DNA of 64,000 nucleotides. It comes from Flavobacterium degerlachei. GTDB lineage: Bacteria; Bacteroidota; Bacteroidia; Flavobacteriales; Flavobacteriaceae. The translations under genes and the position numbers were made by a program. The notes below the pieces were generated by a model, which did no database searches, was not told the origin of the DNA, and worked only from the letters and a program-made list of their open reading frames with translations. This document shows positions 54,564 to 64,000 of the stretch, piece after piece (the first letter of the stretch is position 1; every line of letters begins with the position of its first letter). The DNA is taken from positions 186,001 through 250,000 of the forward strand of contig NZ_FNMV01000002.1 of assembly GCF_900106645.1 (NCBI RefSeq), given 5' to 3'.

Positions 54564-57215
54564 ATGAAAAAAATCACATTATTATTTCTACTACTGAACG
54601 TCAGTTTCCTTTTTGCACAAAAAGAAATATCAGGAGTAGTAAAAGATAACACTGGGGCAGCGCTTCCAGGAGTTAACATCGTAGAAAAAGGAACCAGCAA
54701 CGGTGTTTCAACAGACATTAATGGTACCTATAAAATAAGAGTTAAGGAAGGCGCTATGCTACTTTTCAGTTACATTGGTTTTTCTAATGTTGAAAAAGCA
54801 GCAACATCTTCTACTGTAAATGTTGTTATGGCTGAATCAGGTGGACAAGCACTACAAGAAATTGTTATTACTGGATCTAGAACTGCTCCAAGAAGTAACA
54901 CAACTACTGCATTACCTATTGACGTTATTTCTTCAAAAGACTTAGCATCTACTGGGCAAGCAAGTTTTGACAAGGCGTTACAGTACAAAATTCCATCTTT
55001 TAACACGGTACAAACACCGGTAAATGATGCAACTTCATTATTAGACCCTTATGAAATCAGAAACATGGGACCTAGTAGAACTTTAATCCTTATTAATGGT
55101 AAACGTAAAAACTTAAGTTCTTTACTTTATGTTCAAACATCTCCAGGACGTGGTGAAACAGGTGCTGATATCTCAGCTATACCAACTGATGCAATCGAAA
55201 GAGTAGAGATACTTCGTGATGGTGCTTCGGCTCAATACGGTTCTGATGCAATTGCAGGGGTTATGAATATCATCTTAAAGAAAGACACTAAAGGCGGATC
55301 AGTAACTGTTAGAACTGGAATCACCTCTGAAGGTGACGGAGAAATGTTAGGAGTAAGTCTTAACAATGGTTCTGAAGTAGGTGATGGTAAAGGTTTTGTC
55401 AACTATACTGTAGATTTCTCTAAAGTTTCTCAATCAAACAGACCTGGTACAGTTGATGCTGCTGGTGAAGCTACTGATTTTGGTGCTTCATTATCTGACG
55501 TACAAGCTTTCTTAGCTAAAAAACCAGATGCAGGAAACATCAATGGTTCTCCTGAAACTGCCGCTGCTAAATTTTTAGTAAATGGTGGATTTGATCTATC
55601 TGAAGAAACACAACTTTATTATAATGCAGCCTATGTTTACAAAAAAGTAAACTCTTTTGCTAATTACAGAACTCCATATTGGAGAACTTTATCTGACTAT
55701 CCTTACTTAAAGGATTTCTTTGGAGACGGTACTCCCGCTTCATATGTTGGTTATGTACCTACATTTACAGGGGATTTGAATGACTATAATGCTACATTAG
55801 GTTATAAATCAGTTAAGAACGGATGGAATACTGATGCGAGTGTAACTGTTGGTGGAAACACACAAACCTATTCAGTGGAAAACTCTCACAACAGATCAGA
55901 TTTACAAGATGAAAATGGAGCCAATATTTACCTAGAAAACAGCCCTATTGCATTCAAACCAGGTGGAACTTCTTTCAACCATGTTGTAGGAAACCTAGAT
56001 ATCTCAAAAATTCTATCTGATAAAATCAGTATTGGTTTTGGATCTGAGATCAGAACAGAAACTTTTGAAGTTATAGAAGGAGACTTAGCATCTTATGACG
56101 GACAAGGAGCTGACTCATTTGCTGGTAACCTTCCACAAAATTCAGGAAAATGGAATCGTTATAACTTAGGTGGTTATTTTGATGTTGCGTATGACGTAAC
56201 TGAAGATTTCTTAATCAACGGAACCCTTCGTTATGAAGATTATAGCGATTTTGGTGGAGCAACAGTTTGGAAAATCAGTTCAAGATATAAATTTGCTGAG
56301 GATAAAATTACATTAAGAGGATCTGTTTCTACAGGTTTCAGAGCTCCTACATTACACCAAATCTATACTCAAAAATCACAATATTCATTCGTTGCAGGAG
56401 AAGGAATTCAAGTTAGCGGAATTATAAATAATGTATCTCCACAAGCTCGTTTAATAGGCGTACCTAAATTAGATGCTGAAAAATCTACTAATATTACTGT
56501 AGGTATTGGAGCTAAACCTTCAAGAAATTTCAATTTTACTGTAGATTATTACAATATCAAAGTTAAAGACAGAATTATCTTAGGAGATATTGTATCAACA
56601 CCTTACGGAGATGTAGCTTGGTTTGAAAACTCATTTGACTCAAGAACTTCAGGTTTAGATTTTGTTGCAAATTACAGCAACATCTTACTTGGAGAAGGTA
56701 AATTAGGATTCAACTTATCTGGAAACATTACTATAGATAACGAAAGAATATCTCCATTAAAAAGAGACAATTTCAGCGCAACACTTGACGCTTTAATGTT
56801 TACTTCTAGACCAAACACAAAATGGATTTTAGGAGCTAATTATGAAATTGGAAAATTCGATTTCTCTCTTAACAACACTTATTTTGGTAAAACAACCTTT
56901 AAACAAGCTGGTTTAAGTGATAATTTAAGAACAGAATTTATTCCTAAAATCGTTACAGATTTAGGAGTTAATTTTTCTGCAACAGAGAAGTTAACTTTAT
57001 CTTTAAACGTAAACAACTTATTAAATGTATTGCCAGAATGGGAATTCAAAGCTGAAAACGCTGCAGGTACTACTTTATTAAACGATCCAGCACTAGTAAA
57101 AGAGCAATCTAACTTGATTACTTTTAACCAACGTTATTCTCAAATGACATACGATGGTTTTCACTTTAGCCAATTAGGTACAATGTTTAACTTATCGTTG
57201 AACTATAAATTCTAA
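54564..57215 (+). CDS. TonB-dependent outer membrane receptor
   Basis: An 883-aa receptor starting at MKKITLLFLLLN (ATG 54564), with a signal peptide ending LFAQK. An N-terminal CarboxypepD_reg domain (about 20-105; GVVKDNTGAALPGVNIVEKG) precedes a plug domain (about 115-230, with RTLILINGKRKNLSSL) and a 22-strand beta-barrel ending in a terminal Phe (LSLNYKF). It is a stand-alone receptor without a SusD partner, so siderophore, vitamin or peptide uptake is more likely than glycan uptake. Confidence 0.88.
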   Translation: MKKITLLFLLLNVSFLFAQKEISGVVKDNTGAALPGVNIVEKGTSNGVSTDINGTYKIRVKEGAMLLFSYIGFSNVEKAATSSTVNVVMAESGGQALQEIVITGSRTAPRSNTTTALPIDVISSKDLASTGQASFDKALQYKIPSFNTVQTPVNDATSLLDPYEIRNMGPSRTLILINGKRKNLSSLLYVQTSPGRGETGADISAIPTDAIERVEILRDGASAQYGSDAIAGVMNIILKKDTKGGSVTVRTGITSEGDGEMLGVSLNNGSEVGDGKGFVNYTVDFSKVSQSNRPGTVDAAGEATDFGASLSDVQAFLAKKPDAGNINGSPETAAAKFLVNGGFDLSEETQLYYNAAYVYKKVNSFANYRTPYWRTLSDYPYLKDFFGDGTPASYVGYVPTFTGDLNDYNATLGYKSVKNGWNTDASVTVGGNTQTYSVENSHNRSDLQDENGANIYLENSPIAFKPGGTSFNHVVGNLDISKILSDKISIGFGSEIRTETFEVIEGDLASYDGQGADSFAGNLPQNSGKWNRYNLGGYFDVAYDVTEDFLINGTLRYEDYSDFGGATVWKISSRYKFAEDKITLRGSVSTGFRAPTLHQIYTQKSQYSFVAGEGIQVSGIINNVSPQARLIGVPKLDAEKSTNITVGIGAKPSRNFNFTVDYYNIKVKDRIILGDIVSTPYGDVAWFENSFDSRTSGLDFVANYSNILLGEGKLGFNLSGNITIDNERISPLKRDNFSATLDALMFTSRPNTKWILGANYEIGKFDFSLNNTYFGKTTFKQAGLSDNLRTEFIPKIVTDLGVNFSATEKLTLSLNVNNLLNVLPEWEFKAENAAGTTLLNDPALVKEQSNLITFNQRYSQMTYDGFHFSQLGTMFNLSLNYKF

Positions 57216-57234
57216 TTCGATTATCGAGTAATTC

Positions 57235-57267
57235 AAAAGGGCTATCCATCGGATAGCCCTTTTTTTA
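57235..57267 (+). terminator. Terminator of the TonB receptor
   Basis: A 13-bp stem, 57235-57247/57251-57263 (core GGGCTATCC), is followed by a T-run. Confidence 0.9.
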
Positions 57268-57381
57268 TATACTATTTTTCCATAAATTTATAAAGTGTTT
57301 AAAATCTATTGATTGGATGCTATATCCTGCTTTGCAATATCAGTTCAAACGAAAGTAATATACACTTCTAAACGAAAAAAT

Positions 57382-58128
57382 ATGGCAACTCTTTATCACG
57401 GAAAAATGGCCGCAATATATGACGCCATGTATCAAACCTTTGTTGACTATGATGAAGAGTATGCATTCTACAATAGCTTTATCAAGGAAAACAATTGCAA
57501 AACCATCCTAGAAATAGGCAGCGGAACAGGAAACCTTGCCAAAAGATTTAAAGAGAGTCAGCAAGATTACAAAGGACTGGATTACAGCGAAAGCATGATA
57601 GCTATTGCCCGAGAAAGAAACAAAGATTGCACCTTCATTCAAGGTGACATGAGAGATTTCAATCTAGATAAGCAAGTCGATGCTATAATTATTACTGGCA
57701 GATCTACTAGTTACCTGACGACAAACGAGGATATGGATGAAACCTTTGCGTCCTTATTCAACAATATCACCGATGAAGGTATAATTGTATTTGATTTTAT
57801 TGATGCCAATCGGTTTATTCCCTATATAAATGAAAATCAAAAAATAATACATCAAGCCCGACACGAGGGAATAAATTACATAAGAGAAAGCCACTGGGAA
57901 ACGACGACTGCAGATAATTTCATGGTGGAATGGCAAGCAAAATACTACACTAACATAAATGGTGTAAAAAACCTGATAGCTGATGATTTTTCTACTGTTC
58001 GGGTTTTTACATTAAATGAAATGCAACTATTCCTATATTTAAATAATTTTGAAATTATAAAAACAATCGACCGAAAAACATACGCCTATGACACCTACGT
58101 CATTGTTGCTAAAAAAAAGAGTAAGTAA
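57382..58128 (+). CDS. Class I SAM-dependent methyltransferase
   Basis: A 248-aa protein starting at MATLYHGKMAAIYD (ATG 57382; a longer in-frame start lies in the leader). Motif I is ILEIGSGTGNLAK, with GLDYSESMI and FIQGDMRDF. The substrate is unknown; small metabolites are common for this group. Confidence 0.83.
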   Translation: MATLYHGKMAAIYDAMYQTFVDYDEEYAFYNSFIKENNCKTILEIGSGTGNLAKRFKESQQDYKGLDYSESMIAIARERNKDCTFIQGDMRDFNLDKQVDAIIITGRSTSYLTTNEDMDETFASLFNNITDEGIIVFDFIDANRFIPYINENQKIIHQARHEGINYIRESHWETTTADNFMVEWQAKYYTNINGVKNLIADDFSTVRVFTLNEMQLFLYLNNFEIIKTIDRKTYAYDTYVIVAKKKSK

Positions 58129-58237
58129 AGCCACTTTGTTTTTAGTGTGAATAATACAATCTTTAGCTACAATTTTGTAATAAATTAAAAGTCATATAGT
58201 TGTAAATTTGTACTGTAAACCTTTAAAATAAAATATC

Positions 58238-58771
58238 ATGAAAATTATAGTTTTAGGAATGGCCGCTTTTTTATTTTCTGTAAATATTCAAGCACAAAAC
58301 AAGAATGTAAAAACAGAAGTCAAGACAAATATTACGACCATCAAAGATTCTCAAGGGGAAAAGAAGTTAGTCGAAACTAAGGAAATTCAAGAGGTTCAGA
58401 ATTTAGAATTAAATGATGCCAATTCGAATGTGTTAAATAAAGACATAAAAGAAAGTCCTGTTGAAGTAACAGCAACTACTAAAGTTACCGCTGACGGGGT
58501 TACTAAATTAATTGATGTAGACAGATCAGCATATTATGAACTAGATGGAACAAAATATCAAGTCTCTACTGATAAAAAAGGTTATTCAGTTTTTATGCCA
58601 GACGGAAAAAAAGCTGCTATTTTGAGAAAAACATCAAACAACAATTATATCTATAAATCAGGAAATAAAACTTCATTTGGTCATTTTAACTCTGATGGAA
58701 ACATGATATTAGAAACTTATGATGACAAAACAGATACGATTACAATTACTACGTACCATATTGAAAAATAG
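58238..58771 (+). CDS. Hypothetical secreted protein
   Basis: A 177-aa protein with a signal peptide ending IQAQN. Thr/Lys-rich, followed by a region of short beta-strands (YYELDGTKYQVSTD). No family recognised. TAAATTTG at 58202-58209 may be its -7 promoter element. Confidence 0.6.
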   Translation: MKIIVLGMAAFLFSVNIQAQNKNVKTEVKTNITTIKDSQGEKKLVETKEIQEVQNLELNDANSNVLNKDIKESPVEVTATTKVTADGVTKLIDVDRSAYYELDGTKYQVSTDKKGYSVFMPDGKKAAILRKTSNNNYIYKSGNKTSFGHFNSDGNMILETYDDKTDTITITTYHIEK

Positions 58772-58790
58772 TAAAAAATAGATTTGAACA

Positions 58791-58828
58791 AAAAAATCCT
58801 GTTCGCCTCTGCGAACAGGATTTTTTTT
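58791..58828. terminator. Bidirectional terminator
   Basis: A 16-bp stem, 58791-58806/58811-58826 (core TCCTGTTCGC), lies between converging genes. Confidence 0.9.
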
Positions 58829-58847
58829 GTTCTACTATTTCTAGATG

Positions 58848-59198
58848 CTATTCGTTGTGTAAAAACGCTTTTCTGTTAAGTAACGTCTCTTCAGATTCTA
58901 CATGATTATCATCAGGAATACAACAGTCAACAGGACAAACCGCAGCACATTGTGGTTCATCATGAAAGCCTTTACATTCTGTACATTTTCCTGGAACAAT
59001 GTAATATACTTCATCCGAAATAGGCGTTTGGGCATCCTCAGCATCAACCTCAGTACCGTCAGGTAAAATTACTTTCCCTGTTAGTTTAGTCCCGTCTTTA
59101 TATCTCCAATCATCTGCTCCTTCGTATATCGCAGTATTTGGGCACTCTGGTTCACATGCGCCACAATTAATACATTCGTCTGTTATTATAATTGCCAT
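58848..59198 (-). CDS. 4Fe-4S dicluster ferredoxin
   Basis: A 116-aa protein with two Cys clusters: [12 protein letters not shown] at the N-terminus and [22 protein letters not shown] near the C-terminus (an insertion-type second site). Electron carrier in the cytoplasm. The acyl-CoA reductase is divergent next door; a link is possible but unproven. Confidence 0.88.
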   Translation of the reverse strand: MAIIITDECINCGACEPECPNTAIYEGADDWRYKDGTKLTGKVILPDGTEVDAEDAQTPISDEVYYIVPGKCTECKGFHDEPQCAAVCPVDCCIPDDNHVESEETLLNRKAFLHNE

Positions 59199-59262
59199 TT
59201 GCTATATTATTTGTTATTCGGGTCAAAAAAAATTCTATTAAGTGACTTTTGACTTTAAGACT

Positions 59263-59294
59263 TTTGACTTTCGACTTATTAAAGCTTATTTTTG
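59263..59294 (+). promoter_or_regulatory. Promoter of the acyl-CoA reductase gene
   Basis: TTTG (59263-59266), N20, TATTTTTG (59287-59294) matches the -33/-7 consensus, 38 bp before ATG 59333. Imperfect GACTTTTGACTTT repeats lie just upstream (59243-59276). Confidence 0.65.
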
Positions 59295-59332
59295 TGCAAA
59301 ATTACAATCAAAACAATTCATAAGCAAACATA

Positions 59333-60391
59333 ATGACATTAGAAACAAAAAAAACTGTTTTTGTTGAATTAGGGAGATTTTTAAGTCAATTTTCCGAAGA
59401 CAACAGTTCCAAAGAAGAAACTGTTCTGCATAACGATCTGTTTTTTGACGATTTTATCAAATTAATAAAACTATCCCAGTCCCACAATGGATGGTATACA
59501 CCTGAACAGGTATACTTTTCCATTCAATCATGGGCAAAAGCGCTAACGCAAGAAAACTTAGACAAATGGTTATCTAGTTATGAAATTGACACCGTAAAAC
59601 CCAAAAACATTGCGTTAATCTTAGCGGGTAATATACCATTAGTTGGTTTCCATGATTTCTTGTCCGTTTTAATTACAGGTCACTCTGTACTAGTAAAAAC
59701 ATCTTCAAATGACCAACATTTACTTCCGTTTCTAGCCAAATACATAATTGCAGTTGAGCCTAAGTTTGCCGATAAAATCACATTTGTTGAAGGGAAACTA
59801 GAAAATTTTGACGCAGTTATTGCAACCGGAAGTAATAATACAGCCCGTTATTTTGAATATTACTTTAAAGACAAACCGTCCATAATTAGAAAAAGCCGAA
59901 ACTCCATTGCAGTATTAAATGGTACCGAAACTAAAGAGCAGTTGAGCGCTTTAGGAGAGGACATTTTTAGATATTTTGGCTTGGGATGTCGCAATGTATC
60001 GAAGCTATTCGTACCAAAAGGCTACACATTTGACAGCTTTTTTGAATCTATTTTTGAGTATCAAGATGTGATTCATTATGAAAAATATGCAAATAATTAC
60101 GATTATAATAAGGCTGTGTTTTTAATGAGTAATTTCAAGTTATTAGATAATGGATTTCTAACTTTAAAAGAAGATAAAAGTCACGCCTCTCCTATTTCGA
60201 GTGTGTTTTACGAATTCTATGATGACATCGTAGATTTACAAACACGTTTAAAGTCAGAAGACGAACAAATACAGTGTATCGTTAGTAATAATCTTGTTGA
60301 AAACAGTATTATTTATGGTGAAACACAAAATCCTCAATTATGGGATTATGCAGATAACGTCGATACTATAACGTTTTTGTTAACAATATAG
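59333..60391 (+). CDS. LuxC family acyl-CoA/acyl-ACP reductase
   Basis: A 352-aa aldehyde-dehydrogenase-superfamily protein of the LuxC-like group. It has ILAGNIPLVGFHDFLSVLITGH and IRKSRNSIAVLNG, with FGLGCRNVSKLFVP carrying the candidate catalytic Cys. It reduces fatty acyl groups to aldehydes. It ends ~90 bp before serC and is a separate unit. Confidence 0.82.
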   Translation: MTLETKKTVFVELGRFLSQFSEDNSSKEETVLHNDLFFDDFIKLIKLSQSHNGWYTPEQVYFSIQSWAKALTQENLDKWLSSYEIDTVKPKNIALILAGNIPLVGFHDFLSVLITGHSVLVKTSSNDQHLLPFLAKYIIAVEPKFADKITFVEGKLENFDAVIATGSNNTARYFEYYFKDKPSIIRKSRNSIAVLNGTETKEQLSALGEDIFRYFGLGCRNVSKLFVPKGYTFDSFFESIFEYQDVIHYEKYANNYDYNKAVFLMSNFKLLDNGFLTLKEDKSHASPISSVFYEFYDDIVDLQTRLKSEDEQIQCIVSNNLVENSIIYGETQNPQLWDYADNVDTITFLLTI

Positions 60392-60484
60392 GTTAAAAAT
60401 GTTTTATTTTTTCGAATTATTTAACGCTTTTTAAAGTCCTAATGCCGAAATTTGCGTTTTAATTTTTCGGACATAAACTACACC

Positions 60485-61555
60485 ATGAAAAAACACAACT
60501 ACAGCGCAGGACCATGCATTTTACCACAAGAAGTTTTTGATAAATCAGCACAAGCTATTTTAAATTTTAATGATTCTGGCTTATCCATTTTAGAAATTTC
60601 GCACAGAAGTAAAGATTTTGTTGCAGTAATGGATGAAGCGAGATCACTTGCTCTTGAATTATTAGGACTAGAAGGCAAAGGATACAAAGCTCTTTTCCTT
60701 GCAGGTGGAGCAAGTCTTGAATTTCTAATGGTACCTTATAACTTAATGAAAGAAGGCGGTAAAGCTGCATATCTTGATTCAGGGACATGGGCTAACGGAG
60801 CAATAAAAGAAGCAAAATTTTTTGGAGAAACAGTGGTCGTAGCTTCTTCAAAAGAAGAAAACTACAATAATATTCCAAAAGGATACAGTGTACCTGCTGA
60901 TGCAGATTACTTTCACTGTACGAGCAATAACACCATTTTTGGTACACAAATGAAAGAATTTCCATCGCTTGACATGCCAATTGTTTGCGATATGAGTTCT
61001 GATATCTTTTCTAGAGTATTAGATTTCTCTAAATTTGATATCATTTATGCGGGAGCACAAAAAAATATGGGCCCTGCAGGAACAACTCTTGTTATTGTTA
61101 AAGAAGAGATTCTTGGTAAATCAGGAAGAACTATTCCAAGTATATTGGATTACGAAAAGCACATTAAAGCCGAGAGTATGTATAATACGCCAGCTGTTTT
61201 TCCAGTTTATGCTTCATTATTGACTTTACAATGGTTAAAAAAACTAGGTGGAGTTGCAGCAGTTGAAAAACTGAATAATGCAAAAGCCGAGTTACTTTAT
61301 AACGAAATAGACAGAAACCCTTTATTTAAAGGAGCTGCAGCTGTTGAAGATCGTTCAAACATGAATGCTACTTTCTTATTGAATGATGCTGCACATACTG
61401 AAACTTTTGACACTATGTGGAAAGCAGCAGGAATCTCTGGAATACCAGGACATCGTTCTGTAGGTGGTTACAGAGCTTCTATGTACAATGCAATGCCAAT
61501 TGAAAGCGTTCAAGTATTGGTAGATGTAATGAAAGCTTTAGAAAAAGCAATTTAA
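60485..61555 (+). CDS. serC: Phosphoserine aminotransferase
   Basis: A PLP enzyme converting 3-phosphohydroxypyruvate to phosphoserine. The 356-aa product starts at MKKHNYSAGPC (ATG 60485; the longer frame is leader DNA). The PLP Lys is in YAGAQKNMGPAG. It precedes serA, giving two adjacent steps of serine synthesis; a 118-bp gap with an inverted repeat separates them. Confidence 0.92.
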   Translation: MKKHNYSAGPCILPQEVFDKSAQAILNFNDSGLSILEISHRSKDFVAVMDEARSLALELLGLEGKGYKALFLAGGASLEFLMVPYNLMKEGGKAAYLDSGTWANGAIKEAKFFGETVVVASSKEENYNNIPKGYSVPADADYFHCTSNNTIFGTQMKEFPSLDMPIVCDMSSDIFSRVLDFSKFDIIYAGAQKNMGPAGTTLVIVKEEILGKSGRTIPSILDYEKHIKAESMYNTPAVFPVYASLLTLQWLKKLGGVAAVEKLNNAKAELLYNEIDRNPLFKGAAAVEDRSNMNATFLLNDAAHTETFDTMWKAAGISGIPGHRSVGGYRASMYNAMPIESVQVLVDVMKALEKAI

Positions 61556-61567
61556 AAATTAAAACAT

Positions 61568-61609
61568 TGAATGATTTAAGGATTTGAATAGTCCATTTAT
61601 AATCATTCA
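61568..61609. other. 9-bp inverted repeat in the serC-serA gap
   Basis: TGAATGATT (61568-61576) pairs with AATCATTCA (61601-61609) across a 24-nt loop. No T-run follows, so a terminator role is doubtful. Confidence 0.4.
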
Positions 61610-61673
61610 CTACATTAAATAATAGATCGAATCTTTAAATCTTTAAATTTTCCAATCTTAAAATATAAATAAA

Positions 61674-62624
61674 ATGAAAGTACTAGCAAACGACGGAATT
61701 TCTAAAAGTGGAATTCTAGCTTTAGAAAAAGGTGGATTTGAAGTAATAACTACAAAAGTAGCACAAGAACAAGTAGCTAATTATGTGAACGAAAACAACG
61801 TAAGCGTAGTTTTAGTGCGTAGTGCAACTAAAGTTCGTAAAGATATAATTGATGCATGCCCAGGTCTAAAAATAATTGGTCGTGGTGGTGTAGGAATGGA
61901 TAACATTGATGTTGACTATGCAAAAAGCAAAGGGATTCACGTAATTAATACACCTGCATCTTCATCAGAATCTGTAGCAGAACTAGTTTTTGCTCACCTA
62001 TTTTCTGGAGTTCGTTTTTTACATGATTCAAACAGAAATATGCCTCTTGAAGGAGATTCAAACTTTGATGGTTTGAAAAAAGCATACGCAAATGGTGTTG
62101 AACTAAGAGGAAAAACATTAGGAATTGTAGGAATTGGACGTATTGGCCAAGCTACTGCAAAAATGGCTCTTGGATTAGGTATGAAAGTCATTGCTGCGGA
62201 TAGTTTTATCCCTAAAGTTGATTTAAAAGTAGAATTCTTTGACGGACAGTCAATCACTTCAACAATAGTTTCTCAATCACTTGAGTCATTATTTAAAGAG
62301 GCTGACTTTATTACCTTACACGTTCCTGCTCAAGATGGTTACATCATTGGTGAGAAAGAATTAGCTATCATGAAAGATGGTGTAGGTATTGTAAATTGTG
62401 CTCGTGGTGGTGTTATTGATGAAGTAGCATTAGTAAAAGCATTAGACAGCGGAAAAGTATTATTTGCAGGATTAGACGTTTTCGAAAACGAACCAACTCC
62501 TGAAATGACTATTTTAATGAATCCTAAAATTTCATTGACTCCACATATTGGAGCTGCAACAGGAGAAGCGCAAGATAGAATTGGAACTGAATTAGCTTCA
62601 CAAATCATTAATTTGATTGGATAG
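61674..62624 (+). CDS. serA: D-3-phosphoglycerate dehydrogenase
   Basis: Oxidises 3-phosphoglycerate to 3-phosphohydroxypyruvate, the first step of serine synthesis. The 316-aa form lacks the C-terminal ACT regulatory domain of longer SerA proteins, so feedback by serine via ACT is not expected. NAD-binding is GIVGIGRIGQATAK; catalytic Arg, Glu and His lie in NCARGGVIDE, FENEP and LTPHIGAATGEAQ. It follows serC. Confidence 0.92.
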   Translation: MKVLANDGISKSGILALEKGGFEVITTKVAQEQVANYVNENNVSVVLVRSATKVRKDIIDACPGLKIIGRGGVGMDNIDVDYAKSKGIHVINTPASSSESVAELVFAHLFSGVRFLHDSNRNMPLEGDSNFDGLKKAYANGVELRGKTLGIVGIGRIGQATAKMALGLGMKVIAADSFIPKVDLKVEFFDGQSITSTIVSQSLESLFKEADFITLHVPAQDGYIIGEKELAIMKDGVGIVNCARGGVIDEVALVKALDSGKVLFAGLDVFENEPTPEMTILMNPKISLTPHIGAATGEAQDRIGTELASQIINLIG

Positions 62625-62651
62625 TTAAGAGAAATTCTAGTTATTTATACG

Positions 62652-62693
62652 AGTGGGTTTGTTAATTTATTTTAACAAACCCACTTTTTTTTG
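62652..62693 (+). terminator. Terminator after serA
   Basis: A 14-bp stem, 62652-62665/62672-62685 (core GTGGGTTTGTTAA), is followed by eight T residues. Confidence 0.92.
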
Positions 62694-62725
62694 TAAATTG
62701 TAAAATGAACTAAAAAAAGTATATA

Positions 62726-63289
62726 ATGTTTGAACAATTAGCACAATTAGCGCAACAATTTGGACAGGAGGCTGTAGTAAATAACACAGCAGTTCCAAAT
62801 GAAAAAAATGAAGCTGTCATAACTGAAGCTAGTAATTCAGTAATAAGCGGATTGCAAAAAATAGTTTCAGAAGGAGGTGTCGACCAATTAGCAGGATTAT
62901 TTCAAGGCAATAACGCTGCAGATAAATCGAACCCAGTAGTTCAAAAACTAACAAATGAATTATCAGGTAACTTAGGTGAACAATTTGGAATTAATGCTTC
63001 AGATGCATCTGGAATAGCTTCTAAGTTAATCCCGCAAATAGTAGCAGCATTAGTAGGAAAGGCTAAAGACCCAAACGATTCAAGTTTTGAAATATCGGAT
63101 ATTATTGCTGCGATTTCTGGTGGTTCTGGTGATAATTCAGGTATTATGGATGCCATTTCTAAGTACGGAGGACAATTTGGTTTAGACCAAAATGGGGACG
63201 GAAAAGTAGATCTAAGTGATGCGATGGATGCTGTCAATAAAAAAGGCGGTGGAATTGGTGGAATGCTAGGTGGTTTATTTGGAAAATAA
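62726..63289 (+). CDS. DUF937 domain protein with EF-hand-like loop
   Basis: A 187-aa protein; the first ~125 residues match DUF937 (helical, Gln/Ala-rich). A Ca-binding type loop DQNGDGKVDLSDAMDA lies near 152-167, then a Gly-rich C-terminus GGGIGGMLGGLFGK. No signal peptide is seen. Function unknown. Confidence 0.7.
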   Translation: MFEQLAQLAQQFGQEAVVNNTAVPNEKNEAVITEASNSVISGLQKIVSEGGVDQLAGLFQGNNAADKSNPVVQKLTNELSGNLGEQFGINASDASGIASKLIPQIVAALVGKAKDPNDSSFEISDIIAAISGGSGDNSGIMDAISKYGGQFGLDQNGDGKVDLSDAMDAVNKKGGGIGGMLGGLFGK

Positions 63290-63313
63290 TAAAATCAAAA
63301 GTCATATAATTAT

Positions 63314-63346
63314 AAATCATTTGCCTGTTGCAAATGATTTTTTTTT
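63314..63346 (+). terminator. Terminator after the DUF937 gene
   Basis: AAATCATTTGC (63314-63324) pairs with GCAAATGATTT (63330-63340), then a T-run. Confidence 0.9.
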
Positions 63347-63404
63347 CCTAAAACACTAAAAACCAATTGTTAATTTTTGTAACTTTAATTCAAATCTTTC
63401 AATC

Positions 63405-63839
63405 ATGAAAAAAAGCTTCTACATATTAGCCATCATTTTAGTTTCCTTTTATAGTTGTAAAACTTCTAACTCTACAATAACTAAATCAGATAATCCTAAT
63501 GCTACACAAAACGATACGGTAAGAATTGCTAATGATGAATTAGAATATGAAGTAATCATTATTGACATTGGTTTTTCAAGCTGGCTAGCCTCAAGAGCCT
63601 TTCCTAGAGGTTACCATTCCCAGAGTTATTTGGAAAACAAAAACAGCCTTTGGATTAACGAATGGAACAATCGCGTTTTACAACCTTTCCGCTATAATCC
63701 TAATTTATATGAAATGACCATAGCTTACGACCCAAATATTAATTACGGATACGAAGTCAATTATTTAATTTATAATTATTTGGTTTATTTTCAAAATACC
63801 TACAAACAAAAACTTTTTGGTTATGTTCCTGCGAGATAA
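63405..63839 (+). CDS. DUF6146 family lipoprotein
   Basis: A 144-aa lipoprotein (lipobox SFYSCK, Cys18). It has the DUF6146 pattern FSSWLASRAFPRGYHSQSYLENKN and a Trp/Tyr-rich C-terminus. Function unknown; it stands 32 bp before the next gene. Confidence 0.8.
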   Translation: MKKSFYILAIILVSFYSCKTSNSTITKSDNPNATQNDTVRIANDELEYEVIIIDIGFSSWLASRAFPRGYHSQSYLENKNSLWINEWNNRVLQPFRYNPNLYEMTIAYDPNINYGYEVNYLIYNYLVYFQNTYKQKLFGYVPAR

Positions 63840-63871
63840 TGTCACTATATTTGTAATCATTATAAATAAAA

Positions 63872-64000
63872 ATGAAGGCATTAAAAAAACGTTGGGGCAT
63901 TGACTCTAATTTCCAACTAGCAGTTATATTTATCGTTTTTGCAATTACGGGTTCTACTTCAGCTTGGCTGTCGAAACCTGTGTGTTTTTGGCTGGGAATT
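63872..64000 (+). CDS. DUF6787-like membrane protein, 5' part only (runs off window)
   Basis: ATG 63872 opens a frame to the window end: MKALKKRWGIDSN, then a TM segment (FQLAVIFIVFAITGSTSAW). Family assignment from the N-terminal pattern is tentative. The end lies outside the window. Confidence 0.6.
   Translation, partial: MKALKKRWGIDSNFQLAVIFIVFAITGSTSAWLSKPVCFWLGI

Overview
The window looks like a chromosomal segment from a Flavobacterium-type member of the Flavobacteriaceae (Bacteroidota). The DNA is AT-rich. Promoters carry the Bacteroidota -7 motif TAnnTTTG, and start codons lack strong Shine-Dalgarno sequences. There is a type IX secretion C-terminal sorting domain, a TonB receptor with a CarboxypepD-type N-terminal domain, and many lipoproteins of Flavobacteriia-specific DUF families (DUF6452, DUF6048, DUF6095, DUF6146). 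No rRNA, tRNA, IS element, prophage or CRISPR array was found.

Layout: 1-1690 is the 3' part of a secreted nuclease-like, SprB-repeat T9SS protein. 1843-3670 is a retron-like island: a 42-aa basic ORF, a hairpin-rich leader that looks like msr-msd RNA, a retron-type reverse transcriptase and a small two-TM protein. 3766-9358 holds a DinB protein, the CbpA/CbpM chaperone pair and a multi-PAS histidine kinase with an overlapping receiver protein. 9650-19652 is one long + strand block: TPase-family phosphorylase, PRPP synthetase, MlaE/F/D-like lipid ABC transporter, GH130 phosphorylase, a GT4 fusion glycosyltransferase and a cation/proton antiporter. 19710-29666 mixes housekeeping genes (cysteine desulfurase, Smr protein, cysE-cysM-GNAT, OsmC, SGNH and S15 hydrolases). 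The cysE gene is preceded by a short leader peptide with three consecutive Cys codons.

29880-31510 looks like a gene-cassette region: two orphan genes, one frameshifted, each followed by a copy of the same repeat, the first of which folds like an attC-type hairpin. 31590-37268 contains secreted and membrane proteins, an AraC regulator and an S41 protease. 37677-47089 carries RNA methyltransferases (RlmD, RlmL-like), a ZIP transporter, MurQ, pentapeptide-repeat and TerC proteins. 47148-54016 on the minus strand holds topoisomerase IV (ParC, ParE), an FMN reductase and YchF. 54564-64000 holds a TonB receptor, a ferredoxin, a LuxC-like reductase, the serine-biosynthesis pair SerC/SerA and several DUF proteins.

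CysE, CysM and the cysteine desulfurase (cysteine and sulfur use) and SerC/SerA (serine, the CysE substrate) are metabolically linked, and the poly-Cys leader suggests cysteine-responsive control. Several large intergenic gaps hold dispersed RNA-like repeat elements (37455-37600, 52698-52847, 43811-44010). The strongest candidates for undescribed biology are the retron locus, the poly-Cys leader with its mutually exclusive hairpins, and the attC-like cassette region.
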